A stretch of 64,000 nucleotides of DNA, from the NCBI RefSeq assembly GCF_022808815.1, contig NZ_JAKZLC010000001.1, positions 806,001-870,000 on the forward strand, written 5' to 3'. Under the pieces are notes generated by a model, which saw only the letters and a list, made by a program, of their open reading frames with translations, did not search any database and was not told the origin of the DNA. This document shows, one piece after another, positions 1 to 9,699 of this stretch (position 1 is the first letter of the stretch; each line of letters begins with the position of its first letter). The DNA comes from Geothrix paludis. GTDB lineage: Bacteria > Acidobacteriota > Holophagae > Holophagales > Holophagaceae. A program made the translations under genes and the position numbers.

Positions 1-57
1 CCCCTTCGATCGCCGGTGGTGTGAACGGCGGCTCGGGCGCCGGGGCGACCAGCAGAA

Positions 58-888
58 TCAAGGCTTCAGCCCCAGGATCTCCCGGATGCGCGTCATGCCC
101 TCCTGCTTGCCGCGTCCCCGCGGCAGGTGGAGCACCACCAGGACCGATCGCCGGCCACCCGCCACCCAGGCGCTGGTGGCGGACGGATCGCCGGGCACCG
201 GGCCCGTGCCGGTCTTGAACCACCAGTCCTCTTTGCCGAACAGGTCCTTCACCTCCACCCAGAAGCCCGCCAGGTAGCGCTTGCCGAAGGTGACGACCTC
301 CGCCTGGCTTGGATCCATGAGCCAGCGCAGGAAGGCCTCGGGGCTGGTGCGCAGCAGGTCACCGTCACCCACCCAGGCCGCCGTCAGCGGCGGGAGCCCC
401 TCGCCCGGGGGCATCCGACGCCCGAGGAAGGGCTCGAAGGCCTCCTCGAGCCGGGCCCGGGCGGCATCCGGGCCATAGTCCTCCACCCAGCGTTCGCGGG
501 AACCCGCGATCCAGGCCAGGAAGGCGAGGTTGCAGCTCTCCTGGAGGGCGCGGGCCAGGTCCACGCGGCCATGGCCCTCGCGGTTCCAGCAGACGAAGGG
601 CCCATCGGCACCCTTGCAGCGGTACTGGACGCCGGACGCGGACCACTCGCTCCCTTCCAGCTTCATCCAGATCAGCTTGGCCAGGCTGCCCATGGGCGCT
701 TCCCTGCGCGCCTCGCCATAGGCATGCACCTCGCCATCCCCCAGGGTGATGGCAAAGCCTTCGCCGGGCCGGAGGATGGGTGCCCGGGCCGCGGCCACCA
801 CCGCGGGCGTGGGACCGGCCTCCGGCGCCGGCTGAGCGGCCAACAGGATGGAGGTCAGAAGGAGCGCGATGAACCTAAGGTTCCACAT
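58..888 (-). CDS. DUF2300-like exported protein with penicillin-binding-protein motifs (YfaQ-like)
   Basis: 276 residues, starting with a hydrophobic signal sequence (about residues 1-19). It carries the three motifs of serine acyl-transferases of the PBP/class D beta-lactamase fold in the right order: SLAK (S68-K71), SCN (S118-N120) and KTG (K225-G227). The stretch from C91 to N120 (a Cys pair, then a Gly-His-Gly, then ALxxSCN) resembles the region around the SxN motif of PBP transpeptidase domains and also the DUF2300 family as I recall it. It is the last gene of a five-gene operon and its start overlaps the preceding DUF2135-like gene by 14 bp. Likely location is the periplasm. A peptidoglycan or acyl-enzyme activity is inference from motifs only. 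The length is about half that of E. coli YfaQ. Confidence 0.75.
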   Translation of the reverse strand: MWNLRFIALLLTSILLAAQPAPEAGPTPAVVAAARAPILRPGEGFAITLGDGEVHAYGEARREAPMGSLAKLIWMKLEGSEWSASGVQYRCKGADGPFVCWNREGHGRVDLARALQESCNLAFLAWIAGSRERWVEDYGPDAARARLEEAFEPFLGRRMPPGEGLPPLTAAWVGDGDLLRTSPEAFLRWLMDPSQAEVVTFGKRYLAGFWVEVKDLFGKEDWWFKTGTGPVPGDPSATSAWVAGGRRSVLVVLHLPRGRGKQEGMTRIREILGLKP

Positions 889-1732
889 CGAAGGTCCCCA
901 GCATGACCGGGCCGGAACCCGGCAGGATCAGGCGTTCCCAGGTCCAGCGGCGCTCCTGGTCCGTGCCGCCATCGAGCACCGCCTCCACGTGGATGCGGGC
1001 GGGCTTGCCGCCCCGCCAGCCCCCGGTCCACTTCAGCGCGTAGGTGCCCGGCGGTGGCGTGTCGTGGGTGTACTCGCCGGACCAGCGCAGCATGCCACCC
1101 GAGGGCGTACGGCGCCCGCCCTGCGCCAGGGCCCCGTCCGGTTCCTGCACCTGGAGGCTGCCGCTGGCGTACTCGTCGTTGACCTGGAGGCTCACCACGC
1201 GGAGCCGCGTGCGGGTGGTGGACACCCACCAGCTCCGGACCACCTTCAGGCCCGAATCCGGCTCCAGGATCTCCAGCCGATTCTCGCCGTTCTGGGCGGT
1301 GAGTTCCATGTTCAGAGTGGCGCCCACGCTGGCCTGCCAGCGCATCGAGGCGCCATTGAACCACACCAGCAGGGTGCGCGACCGCCAGGCGTTGCGGGCG
1401 GCTTCCGCCTCCCGCGCCAGCCGCTCTTTGCGCAGCTGATCGGCGGTGCGCGTGTCCTCGGCCGGCGGCTCGTAGCCGCCCTCGTCCTCTTCCTCGAAGA
1501 AGCGCGGCTGGGGCTCGTCCTTGGGCGGGTTCGGATCCTTGGGGTCCACCAGCTTCACCTTCAGCGCCACGGTGCGGTCGCCGGACCAGCCGCCCAGAGC
1601 GGGCGACACGTCCATGCGCCAGAGCTTCAGATCCGGCACGTAGGCCGCGGCGGGAGCCTTGGCCGGGCGTGGTTTCTGCGCCCCGAGGAAGGCGGTCGAC
1701 AGCAGCAGGAAGAGGATCAGCCCGGCCTTCAT
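875..1732 (-). CDS. DUF2135-like secreted protein (YfaP-like)
   Basis: 285 residues with a clear N-terminal signal peptide (MKAGLILFLLLS...). The start at 1732 overlaps the stop of the alpha-2-macroglobulin gene as ATGA, which fixes it over longer upstream readings. The C-terminal third is rich in beta strands and has the DUF2135-like pattern: a PDG turn, a PPGTYALKW strand, then a closing strand ending in LGTFDVEP. A charged, glutamate-rich segment lies near residues 80-110. It is translationally coupled to both neighbours. In E. coli the corresponding gene (yfaP) also sits in the yfa cluster; its function is unknown. I infer a periplasmic or surface partner of the macroglobulin. Confidence 0.75.
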   Translation of the reverse strand: MKAGLILFLLLSTAFLGAQKPRPAKAPAAAYVPDLKLWRMDVSPALGGWSGDRTVALKVKLVDPKDPNPPKDEPQPRFFEEEDEGGYEPPAEDTRTADQLRKERLAREAEAARNAWRSRTLLVWFNGASMRWQASVGATLNMELTAQNGENRLEILEPDSGLKVVRSWWVSTTRTRLRVVSLQVNDEYASGSLQVQEPDGALAQGGRRTPSGGMLRWSGEYTHDTPPPGTYALKWTGGWRGGKPARIHVEAVLDGGTDQERRWTWERLILPGSGPVMLGTFDVEP

Positions 1733-4700
1733 CGCGCACCTCCATCCACCACCTTCAGGTCCAGCCCGTCGCTGGTGACCCACTGCCCTTCGTTCGACAT
1801 GAGGCTCAGCTTGGCGGGCCTGAGCCGGTAGTGGCCCGCCATGCCTGCCCGCAGAAGGATCCGGACGGTCTGCGTATCCCAGCTCCAGATGTGGGGGAAC
1901 AGGAAGGTCACCTTGTCGGAATGCACCTCGATCCGCGGCTTCACCCAGCGGTCCGAGGCCCCTTCCTCCGTGAAGGGCTTCCCTTCGAGCACGAAGCCCT
2001 CGAGCTTCACGGTGGGGTTGAGGCCGCCGGGGGTGGGCACCTCCAGCATCACGTAGTCCGCGTCGCGGTCCGTGCGGAAGGACACCTGCATCCAGGCCTC
2101 CTCGCCGGCCTTCATCGTCCCGGTCCAGGGCTGGCGGATCCAGCCCTGGCTGGCGTTGCCGGTCTCCTGGGGCGTCCTCAGGCGCCAGAGGTCGCGGGTC
2201 ACGGACATGCGCAGCGCCGTGGACGCGTCGCCCTTGGGCACCCCCGCGGCGCTCCCGGGGACTTGGTAGGCGTAGGTCCACACGAGCAGCCCCCGGCCGC
2301 TGGCGCTGACCGTGACGGGCTTCGGCTCGGCCATGGCGAAGGTGCCGGCCCGGGCTTCCCGGGCATTCCAGCGACGGGCCTGCGGCCGCTCCTTGAAGTC
2401 CCAGGTGGGGCCCCCCTGCACCGAGGCCTGGATCGCGAGCGCTCCCCAGTCCAGCTTGCGGGTCTTCAGCAGGTAGGGCAGCAGGTCCACGATCTGACCC
2501 GTGCTCCAGGTGGAATACCAGCCGTAGCCGCGGTACTCCGAGGCCAGGAACGTCTCACCCTGGCGGATCAGCGGCGATTGCGGACGCACCAGGCAGAGGG
2601 CCTTCAGCGCCATCACCGTGGGCACCACGTCACCGGAGGCGTAGCCCCACCAGACGTCGCGCCGGCCCTCCCAGCGGGCCAGGCCGCCCTTCACCACCGC
2701 GCGCTGCTCCAGGCGCTCGGCCAGAGGCCCCGCCTTGGGATGCTTCGCCTGCGCGGCGGCCAGCGCCACCAGGGCCAGCACGTGATCGCCGGACCATCGG
2801 CCTTGGAGCACCTTGTCGGCCGCGCTGTCCACGAGCCCGGCGATGGGCTCGCCCGTCTGGGCCAGGGAGGCCAGCAGGAAGGCCGCATCGGCCTGGGGAT
2901 CGGCGGTCTGTCCGTGGCTGTTCCGCTGGCGCTGGGCAGCCGTGGCCTGATCCGCCTGCCGTGCCACCTGCTGGAAGAGGGCCATGGCGGCCATGCGGCC
3001 CCGGCGGTAGACGCCCTCGTCCACGGCATAGCCGAGGCGCTTCATGGTGGCGAAGCTCTGGATGGCGTAGCCGGTGGTGTGGGGGTTGGCATCCAGGCCG
3101 AAGTCGTTGGGCGCGTACCAGCCCCAGCCGCCGTTGGGCTGCTGGTAGCCGTACACCTTGAACACGCCGTCCCGGATGTTGCGGTCCAGGTTCGTGAGCT
3201 GCTTCCAGTCCAGGTCCGGCATGGCGCCCTGCTTCACCAGGTCGGCCACCAGCAGGTTGGGCACGAAGCTGGACAGCGTCTGCTCCACGCAGCCGTAGGG
3301 GTAGCCGATGAGGTAGGGCAGCGAGGGCGCCGCCAGATGCTCCAGGTTGCCCACGGGCGTGAGCACCAGGGCGGCTTCCCCCTTCGCGGAGGGGGGGGCG
3401 GGGATGGTGACCGTCTGGCTGCTGCCATCCAGCAGGATGGAACCTGAGAGGGAGGCCGGCACCAGCTGGTCCAGCACCGTGACCTTCTGCCGCTCAGCGT
3501 CCTTCAGGCCGCCGCCCTCCACGCGGGCCGTGACCGTCAGCGAGCCGGTCTTGTCCGAGAACAGCGGCAGGGCGAAGCGGTACTCGCCCTGGTCCTGGAG
3601 GGTGAAGGTGCCTTCGGGCGTTCCCGAGAAGCGGCCGTTCTGCACCTCCATGCGGATCCGGCCCTGGATGGGCTGACCCGAGAGGTTCCGCACCAAGGCG
3701 ATGGCCCGAGCCTCCTCGCCCACGCTCAGCGTCCGCGGCAGCGTGAGGGCCACCTGCAGGGGCTTGGAGGCGGGCTTGGAGGCCCGGCCCACGCCGACCT
3801 TGGTGTCGGCGGTGATGGCCGTGGCCGTAGCCCGCCAGGCCGTGAGGTTGTCCGGCAGCACCAGGTCCACGCTGGCCTTCCCGTCCCGCCCGGCAGCCAC
3901 GAAGGGCGCCCAGTGGGCGGTGTCCTTGAAGTTCTGGCGCACCTTCTCGTCGTCATCGGCCTTGAAGTCGCCGCGCTTCGTCTGCTTGAGGCTCCACACA
4001 GGCCGCTGCCGGCGCAGGAGGTCATGGAAGCTCCAATCGGTGGAGCCCGACCGCAGCACGCCGTGGCGGCGCGTGGGATGGAAGAAGCGCACCGGATCGG
4101 GATTCAGCTCCTGGCTCAGGGCGTAGATGGCCTCGTCCACCACGCCGACGCTGAGGTCCGCGGCGGAGGGCTTCCCGGCGAAGTCTTTCACTTCCACGGA
4201 CACCTTCATGGGCTGGCCGGGCTGGTAGCGCTCCCTGTCGGTGGTGACGGCCACCTGGAGGCGGCGATCCCGCTTCGGCACGCGGAGCGGCACTTCCACC
4301 ATCTGGCGGCGGCCCTCGCTCACGATCTCGAAGACGGCCCAGACGTTGGGCTGCATGGCGGCGGTGACGGGGATCTCGATCAGGGCGGTGGTGCCCTGGA
4401 CGATCCGGCTCTGGTGCCGGCCGAGATCCTCGTGCTCCAGCGCCCAGTGCAGGGTCAGTCGGGGCCTCGGCAGCTGCACGAGGACCCGGGCCGTGTCGCC
4501 GGGCTGGTACTCGGGCTTGTCCGCCGCCGCGCGGAGATCCGGCACCGCGGGCAGCGGCGTGCCCTCGGCCGCCACGGTGATCTGGCGCTGGGCGGTGACG
4601 GGGCGGCCCTTCGAATCGCGGGCCTCGGCCACCAGCAGAAAGGCGCCGCCTTCCGGGATGCTCAGCATGGCCTGGGGGCCCTGCGCGGAGGCCACGGTCT

Positions 4701-6486
4701 CGCCAGGCTTCAGGGCATTGGGACGGGACCACCAGTACGCGGTGTCCTTCTGCGCCACGATGCGGGTGGCGCGCAGGGAGATGGCCACGCCCGGCACCTC
4801 CTTGCCATCCATGTCCAGCGCCCGGGCCGTGACCTGGAAGGGCTTGCCGGGCAGGGCCACCTGGCGGTCCGAGGCGATCATCAGCACCAGGTCGCCGGCG
4901 GCGGCCCGCACCTGGGCCTGCCCACTGTTCCGCTGGCCCGAGGCGTCGGCCACTTTCACCACCATGCGCCAGAGGCCGTCGCTCTCGGCCTTGAAGGCGG
5001 GCAGGTCCGCCTGGCCCTCCTCGTCCAGCTCCAGCTGTCCGCTCTCCATGAGCTCGGGGGCCGGGCCGGCGTCCTCGTCGTCCCAGATCCAGCTGGACTT
5101 CGGCGGCACCACCTTGTAGAGGAACCAGTCCGCCTTGGCCCCGCGCACGGCGGCGCCGTAGAAATAGCGGGCGTTGGCGTGGAACGCCAGCGTGTCGCCC
5201 AGGCCCACCTTCGCCTTCTCGGCCGTGACCTTGACCTCGAAGGCGGGCTTCACGAACTGCTCCACCTTGAACTCGGCCTGGCCCGGCCCCTGCGGCCCCT
5301 GGAAGACGAGGCGGTAGAGGCCCAGGCGGCCGGCGCCCGGCAAGGTGAACTGGGCGGCATAGGTGCCGGTCTCCGCGCTCAGCAACCTGGCGCGGCCCTC
5401 CGTCACCTTGGTGTCCTCGGGATCGAGCACCGTGAAGGGGAGGTCCGCGGCGCCGCCCGCCACGCGGTTCTCGCCGTCCTCCACCCGGCGGAGGATGGCC
5501 TTGGCGTAGACCTCCTGACCCGGCCGGTAGAGGGGCCGCTCGGTGAAGGCGTAGAGGCGCTGGCGCACGGCCGCGGAGCCCTGCCCCTCGCTGGCCAGCA
5601 GGGCGAAGCTCGCGCCGCTGCGGGCCACCACCACCCGGCGCACGCCGGGCGTGGCCGCGGCCTCGGCCGTTCCCGAGCCATCGAAGGCCAGGGGCTGGGC
5701 CTTGGGACCCTCGAGGATCTGGCCCGACACGCCGGCCTTGCCCGAGCCGTCCCGCGCGTCCACCGCCTGCACGCGGATTCGGGAGCCGTCCTGCTCCGAC
5801 AGCAGAGCCAGGTCCGTGACGAGCCACGGCACGTAGGCCGCGTCGCTGCCGCGCAGCACTTCCACCAGATACAGGCCGGCGGCTTGGGCCGGCAGATCCA
5901 CCCGGCTGAGGAAGCCGTCGTCCCCGGATTCGTCGTCCGGGTGCCCCTTCTTCCCGGCGACGTCCTCGCTGATGCGGGGCACGAGCTCGGTGACGAAGGT
6001 GATCCCGGGCTGGCCTTCGATGGGCAGAGCGGCGCCTTCGCGGATCCGATCCGGCGAGGTGCGGGCCGAGCGCAGGCGATCCGTCTGCTTGGCGGCGTCC
6101 CGCAGGGCCTGGGTGGCCGTCCGGTGGACGGTGACGAAGGCGCGCCGCCCGCCCCACAGGACAGCCTCGCGCAGCAGATCGAGGGGATCCTGGACGCCCC
6201 GGCCGCCTTCGGCCACGGCGCGGCCCCGATCCGCCAGCACCTTCTTCAGCAGGGATTCGGGATCCTCCACGCGGTAGATGCGGATGCGCGCCTCGGCCGG
6301 GATGGGCCCGGCCGCCTCCAGCTGGCCCGGCTTCCCAGGCAGCGTGGGCCTCAGGTTCGCGAAGGCGCCGGTCCACCCGGCCTCCCGCCAGGGGGCCTCG
6401 GCGCCGCGCTTCTGGGCCGTGCCCGTGGTGGGCAGCAGCAGAATCGCGGGCAGCAGCAGGGTGAGGAGCGGACGGAACCAGCGCAT
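1729..6486 (-). CDS. bacterial alpha-2-macroglobulin, thioester type (YfaS-like)
   Basis: 1585 residues, the usual size for bacterial alpha-2-macroglobulins. An N-terminal signal peptide ends near residue 25 and has no lipobox cysteine, so the protein is probably periplasmic or secreted rather than a lipoprotein. An MG2-like segment begins with YRPGQEVYAKA near residue 320. The thioester motif CVEQ is intact at C1066-Q1069, preceded by YPYG and followed by helices of the thioester domain. Family members trap proteases: cleavage of a bait region releases the thioester, which bonds covalently to the attacker. It is embedded in a five-gene operon, 1 bp after the DUF1175-like gene and overlapping the DUF2135-like gene by 4 bp. 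Unlike the E. coli YfhM/PbpC pair there is no bifunctional PBP1C; instead a PBP-motif protein ends the operon. Confidence 0.93.
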   Translation of the reverse strand: MRWFRPLLTLLLPAILLLPTTGTAQKRGAEAPWREAGWTGAFANLRPTLPGKPGQLEAAGPIPAEARIRIYRVEDPESLLKKVLADRGRAVAEGGRGVQDPLDLLREAVLWGGRRAFVTVHRTATQALRDAAKQTDRLRSARTSPDRIREGAALPIEGQPGITFVTELVPRISEDVAGKKGHPDDESGDDGFLSRVDLPAQAAGLYLVEVLRGSDAAYVPWLVTDLALLSEQDGSRIRVQAVDARDGSGKAGVSGQILEGPKAQPLAFDGSGTAEAAATPGVRRVVVARSGASFALLASEGQGSAAVRQRLYAFTERPLYRPGQEVYAKAILRRVEDGENRVAGGAADLPFTVLDPEDTKVTEGRARLLSAETGTYAAQFTLPGAGRLGLYRLVFQGPQGPGQAEFKVEQFVKPAFEVKVTAEKAKVGLGDTLAFHANARYFYGAAVRGAKADWFLYKVVPPKSSWIWDDEDAGPAPELMESGQLELDEEGQADLPAFKAESDGLWRMVVKVADASGQRNSGQAQVRAAAGDLVLMIASDRQVALPGKPFQVTARALDMDGKEVPGVAISLRATRIVAQKDTAYWWSRPNALKPGETVASAQGPQAMLSIPEGGAFLLVAEARDSKGRPVTAQRQITVAAEGTPLPAVPDLRAAADKPEYQPGDTARVLVQLPRPRLTLHWALEHEDLGRHQSRIVQGTTALIEIPVTAAMQPNVWAVFEIVSEGRRQMVEVPLRVPKRDRRLQVAVTTDRERYQPGQPMKVSVEVKDFAGKPSAADLSVGVVDEAIYALSQELNPDPVRFFHPTRRHGVLRSGSTDWSFHDLLRRQRPVWSLKQTKRGDFKADDDEKVRQNFKDTAHWAPFVAAGRDGKASVDLVLPDNLTAWRATATAITADTKVGVGRASKPASKPLQVALTLPRTLSVGEEARAIALVRNLSGQPIQGRIRMEVQNGRFSGTPEGTFTLQDQGEYRFALPLFSDKTGSLTVTARVEGGGLKDAERQKVTVLDQLVPASLSGSILLDGSSQTVTIPAPPSAKGEAALVLTPVGNLEHLAAPSLPYLIGYPYGCVEQTLSSFVPNLLVADLVKQGAMPDLDWKQLTNLDRNIRDGVFKVYGYQQPNGGWGWYAPNDFGLDANPHTTGYAIQSFATMKRLGYAVDEGVYRRGRMAAMALFQQVARQADQATAAQRQRNSHGQTADPQADAAFLLASLAQTGEPIAGLVDSAADKVLQGRWSGDHVLALVALAAAQAKHPKAGPLAERLEQRAVVKGGLARWEGRRDVWWGYASGDVVPTVMALKALCLVRPQSPLIRQGETFLASEYRGYGWYSTWSTGQIVDLLPYLLKTRKLDWGALAIQASVQGGPTWDFKERPQARRWNAREARAGTFAMAEPKPVTVSASGRGLLVWTYAYQVPGSAAGVPKGDASTALRMSVTRDLWRLRTPQETGNASQGWIRQPWTGTMKAGEEAWMQVSFRTDRDADYVMLEVPTPGGLNPTVKLEGFVLEGKPFTEEGASDRWVKPRIEVHSDKVTFLFPHIWSWDTQTVRILLRAGMAGHYRLRPAKLSLMSNEGQWVTSDGLDLKVVDGGAR

Positions 6487-6487
6487 G

Positions 6488-7438
6488 TCAGGACCTGGGA
6501 GGGAGAGGTTCGGAGGCCGCCTCCGCCAGCACCCGCCAGCGGAAGAGGCCCAGGAACGCGGGGTTCTCGGGCAGGGGACGGAAGTCGGGATCGGGATGGT
6601 GCATCAGGTCGTCGAGGCGCGCCCGGCGGACCTCGCCGGGCTGCCGGGAGGCGCCGCTGCCTTCGGGGCCCGTGTGGTAGAGCAGCATGGGCGTGCCATC
6701 CACATCGGGCCGCACGAAGGCCATGGCGTGGTCGGGCTGGGCGTGGGCCCCGCCCCGGGCGAAGAAGAGCAGGTCCCCCGGCTTCGCTTGGGCCAGGTCG
6801 CGACCCAGCGGCACGCAGGACAGCTGCCGGAGGAAGGCGCCCTTGGCGAAGGGACGGGGCCCTCCCGGCGTGGGGAACCCCTGGCGCCAGGCCCCCGCGA
6901 AGGCCGGCGAGGGATCCTGCCCCGGGGCGCCGTCCGTGAAGGCCACCCGCGCCCGCCATTCCGCGGTGTGGGGAGTCAGGGCCTCCCGGAAGGCGAACCG
7001 CAGCAGGCCGGCGCAGTCCCGCTGGGCCGGCTCCCAGGCGGGGCTGGGCGCCTCCACCTGCTGTTCCAGGAGCGCCACGAACCAGTCCCGGAAGGCTTCA
7101 AGATCACCTTCATCCAGGAGAGCGATGGAACCGTCATCGGCCCTTGGAATGGACAGAGACTGTCGGAATCCCGGCCAGGCGTGGATGACGGCCTGGGCAG
7201 GAGCCGTCGCGCGGAGGAAGAAGCCGCCCCGGCTATCGCCCCAGGCCGCCGCCCCGTCCACCCGCGCGCCCCAGGCCGGTCGGCGCAGGCCCAGCAGGGA
7301 GCGGCTGTCCAGGCGGATCCTCGCGACGGGGTTGGACGGATCCATCTCCAGGAACGCCCGATGGCGCACCGGGACCAGGGCCAGGAAGGCCGCGGCCCCC
7401 GCGGCCATGGCCGCGGACAGGAGACGGATCGACGTCAT
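6488..7438 (-). CDS. DUF1175-like exported protein with NlpC/P60-like motifs (YfaT-like)
   Basis: 316 residues. The start at 7438 overlaps the stop of the upstream gene by ATGA and gives a signal sequence ([18 protein letters not shown]). Two short motifs resemble papain-fold NlpC/P60 peptidases: [10 protein letters not shown] around C142 and a PGDLLFF strand followed by DHAMAFV around H237, with a further His at 255. In NlpC/P60 enzymes the Cys lies in DCSGL and the His follows GDLVFF. The match is my reading, not a database result. E. coli YfaT (DUF1175) occupies the same position beside yfaS. It is probably a periplasmic cysteine hydrolase or an inactive relative acting with the macroglobulin. 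Confidence 0.75.
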   Translation of the reverse strand: MTSIRLLSAAMAAGAAAFLALVPVRHRAFLEMDPSNPVARIRLDSRSLLGLRRPAWGARVDGAAAWGDSRGGFFLRATAPAQAVIHAWPGFRQSLSIPRADDGSIALLDEGDLEAFRDWFVALLEQQVEAPSPAWEPAQRDCAGLLRFAFREALTPHTAEWRARVAFTDGAPGQDPSPAFAGAWRQGFPTPGGPRPFAKGAFLRQLSCVPLGRDLAQAKPGDLLFFARGGAHAQPDHAMAFVRPDVDGTPMLLYHTGPEGSGASRQPGEVRRARLDDLMHHPDPDFRPLPENPAFLGLFRWRVLAEAASEPLPPRS

Positions 7439-9591
7439 CGCGGGCGCCCCTCCAGGCCCGCCGCGGTCCAGTCCCACTCGATGCGCACCGGCCCCAGGGC
7501 CTTCAGGGCGCCAAGGAAAGGGCCGAGGCTGGCCGCCAGCTCTGCCGTCGCATCGTCCTGGCTCGACGCTTCGCCGATCCACCACCCCCCGCCGCTACGA
7601 CTGCGGAGGAAGGCCAGCAGCAGATTCTCCAGCTCGGAGGAGGCTCGGGCGCCATCCACTTCCATGCGAGCCCAGGCCCGAGAGTCGCGGTCCGCCAGGG
7701 TGGGCGCCTGGCCCTGGAGGCCAGCGGCGACGGCCTTCACCGCGCCCTCGTCCGTGCCCAGCACCAGCGTGTCGGCCACCAGGGTCCAGGCGGGCCGGAA
7801 GGCCTGGGCCGTGAGGATGCGGTGCAACTCCGCCGAACCGAGGGCCTGTTTCTGGTTCTGACCCTTGAAGAGCCGCGGCAGCACCTTCTTGAGGAGGTTC
7901 TCGGCCTGCGTCCGCCGGGCGGGCTGCACGGGGAGGGCCAGGGCCACGCTCGGGGCCATGCCGGGCTCGCCGAAGCCCCCGAAGGCGGTCACCTTCCCCT
8001 CCTGCTGGAGCCGCATGGCCCGCCAGGGGTCCTCGCGCCGCAGCTTGGCCAGCTCGGTCAGGGCCGCCTTTTCCGTGCCTGTCAGCGACGGCGCCGTCAC
8101 CCAGCCGTTCCAGAAGAACGCCGCGCCCCGGAGATCGAGGCAGGCCTGGAGGGCCTGGGCGTCCTGGCGCAGGGCCGTCCGCTGGCGCTGGCGCTCCTGC
8201 GCGGCCGCGAGCGCCTCCTGGTAGGCCTTCATCTGTTCCGGGCTCAGAGCCCGGCCGCCGTCCGCGAACGCGGGCATCTGCGGCATCCGGAATTCCGTGG
8301 CATCGTCCACGCGGAGGATCGCCTCCACCAGCTTCTCGGTGGGCCCGGCGCCCAGGGAGACCGCCAGGGCGCCGGTGCGGGGCGCGGCCTTGGCAATGAA
8401 GGGGTTGGGCCAGGTGCCCTGCTGGGCGTTCGCCTGCCGGCGACGGAGGGCCTGGACCTCGAAGGCCGCATCCGCGCCGATGCGCGGCGCCAGCCAGAAG
8501 GAGAGCTCCGTGTCCGGCGTCATGGCCGACAGGGCCACGCGGGCCCATTCCGGGCGTTCCCCCAGGGTGGGCACGGGGCCGGGGAACAGCAGGGCGCGGA
8601 GGGGAGCCTCGCGGTCGCTGATCCAGGTACCCTCGGCCATCTGGATCAGGTGGAAGACGCCGCCGGAACCGCGCAGCTGCTGGACTTCCGTGGACGCGCC
8701 AGGGCCTGTCCATGTCACCACGCGGGATCGCGCGCCGGAGCTGGAGGGATTCAGGCGCAGCAGGGCCATCGTCAGCTGGGTGCGCGCCGGCAGGTCCCCG
8801 GGGATGAACACCAGCGTGCCCTGGATCTCGTCCGCACCGGGGCGCGCGGTACCGTAGTGCAGCACCCAGGCCTCGCGGTTCGCCAGAGGTTCCAGGGCCG
8901 GCGAGGCCTTCTTCAGCCAGGGCTCCAGGTGGCGCGCTGTGAAGCCCAGCCGGCTGCCCTGACCGAGCGCTGGCAGGATGCCCTGCGCGTCTGGGCCCGC
9001 TCCGCCGCTCAGGGCCACCAGCTTCTCGAGCCCGGGGCGCAACGCCTTCAGGTGGATGAGCACACCGGGCTGGGCGGCCTGGCCCAGTCCCTTCGGCAGC
9101 GCCGCGCTCCCGCCCTGGGTGAAGAGCGCCGGGCTGGGGATCCACTGGAACCGCCATCCTGCCTTGTCAAGGTGCAGGCCCAGCCCATGGGTCCAAGGGC
9201 GGTCCACCCGATCCGGCGCCCCGAGGTAGGCGAAGGGATCGGCCCCGGATTGACGGAAGCCGAGGCGATGCAGGGCGAGGGTGACCTCCGGATCCCCGGT
9301 CTTCAGCCCCTCCGAGGCCCAGACCGAGGGCGTCCGCTGGCTGAGGAAGGCCAGCGCCGCGCGCTGGGCCCTCCCGCCCTGCTTGAGGTGCTCCATGAAC
9401 TGCTCCCACTGCTCGCCCTGGGTCATCTGGGCGAAGGGAACGGCCTGCCAGTTCCGCTGGCCACGGGCATCCGCGCGGTAGGTGGACCAGTGCGCGGCGT
9501 ACTCCCTGGCCCAGGCCGGCACGCTTTCCTGGGCCGCCACGGGAGCCAGGACCGCTCCAAGCACACACAGACTCTGCGCGAGTCGCCTCAT
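7435..9591 (-). CDS. DUF2138-like exported protein (YfaA-like), first gene of the macroglobulin operon
   Basis: 718 residues from the ATG at 9591. A longer reading from 9612 only adds an arginine/glycine-rich stretch before the signal peptide ([21 protein letters not shown]), so 9591 is preferred. After the signal the protein is soluble, alanine- and leucine-rich, with a helical charged segment near residues 440-475 (repeated Ala-Gln-Glu-Arg). No catalytic motif is recognisable. It leads the operon and overlaps the next gene by 4 bp. Position and neighbours match E. coli yfaA (DUF2138). The promoter should lie in the roughly 100 bp before hutI, which is transcribed divergently. Confidence 0.7.
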   Translation of the reverse strand: MRRLAQSLCVLGAVLAPVAAQESVPAWAREYAAHWSTYRADARGQRNWQAVPFAQMTQGEQWEQFMEHLKQGGRAQRAALAFLSQRTPSVWASEGLKTGDPEVTLALHRLGFRQSGADPFAYLGAPDRVDRPWTHGLGLHLDKAGWRFQWIPSPALFTQGGSAALPKGLGQAAQPGVLIHLKALRPGLEKLVALSGGAGPDAQGILPALGQGSRLGFTARHLEPWLKKASPALEPLANREAWVLHYGTARPGADEIQGTLVFIPGDLPARTQLTMALLRLNPSSSGARSRVVTWTGPGASTEVQQLRGSGGVFHLIQMAEGTWISDREAPLRALLFPGPVPTLGERPEWARVALSAMTPDTELSFWLAPRIGADAAFEVQALRRRQANAQQGTWPNPFIAKAAPRTGALAVSLGAGPTEKLVEAILRVDDATEFRMPQMPAFADGGRALSPEQMKAYQEALAAAQERQRQRTALRQDAQALQACLDLRGAAFFWNGWVTAPSLTGTEKAALTELAKLRREDPWRAMRLQQEGKVTAFGGFGEPGMAPSVALALPVQPARRTQAENLLKKVLPRLFKGQNQKQALGSAELHRILTAQAFRPAWTLVADTLVLGTDEGAVKAVAAGLQGQAPTLADRDSRAWARMEVDGARASSELENLLLAFLRSRSGGGWWIGEASSQDDATAELAASLGPFLGALKALGPVRIEWDWTAAGLEGRPR

Positions 9592-9699
9592 GCCACGCCC
9601 CCTGCCCCGCACTGGAACCTCCGGTGTCGAGCGATGCTATCAAGCCGGGGACCCGGCGCAAGGGACCTCTTGGGAATTTTTTGCTGGCAGACTGGACCC

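Noticed and set aside
4022-6376. 784-residue open frame on the minus strand in another phase
   Set aside because: Overlaps the macroglobulin gene fully; Arg/Gly/Pro-rich shadow.
3913-6939. 1008-residue open frame on the plus strand
   Set aside because: It lies opposite the macroglobulin gene and its composition (very rich in Gly, Ala, His, Arg) is that of an antisense frame in GC-rich DNA; no domain recognised.
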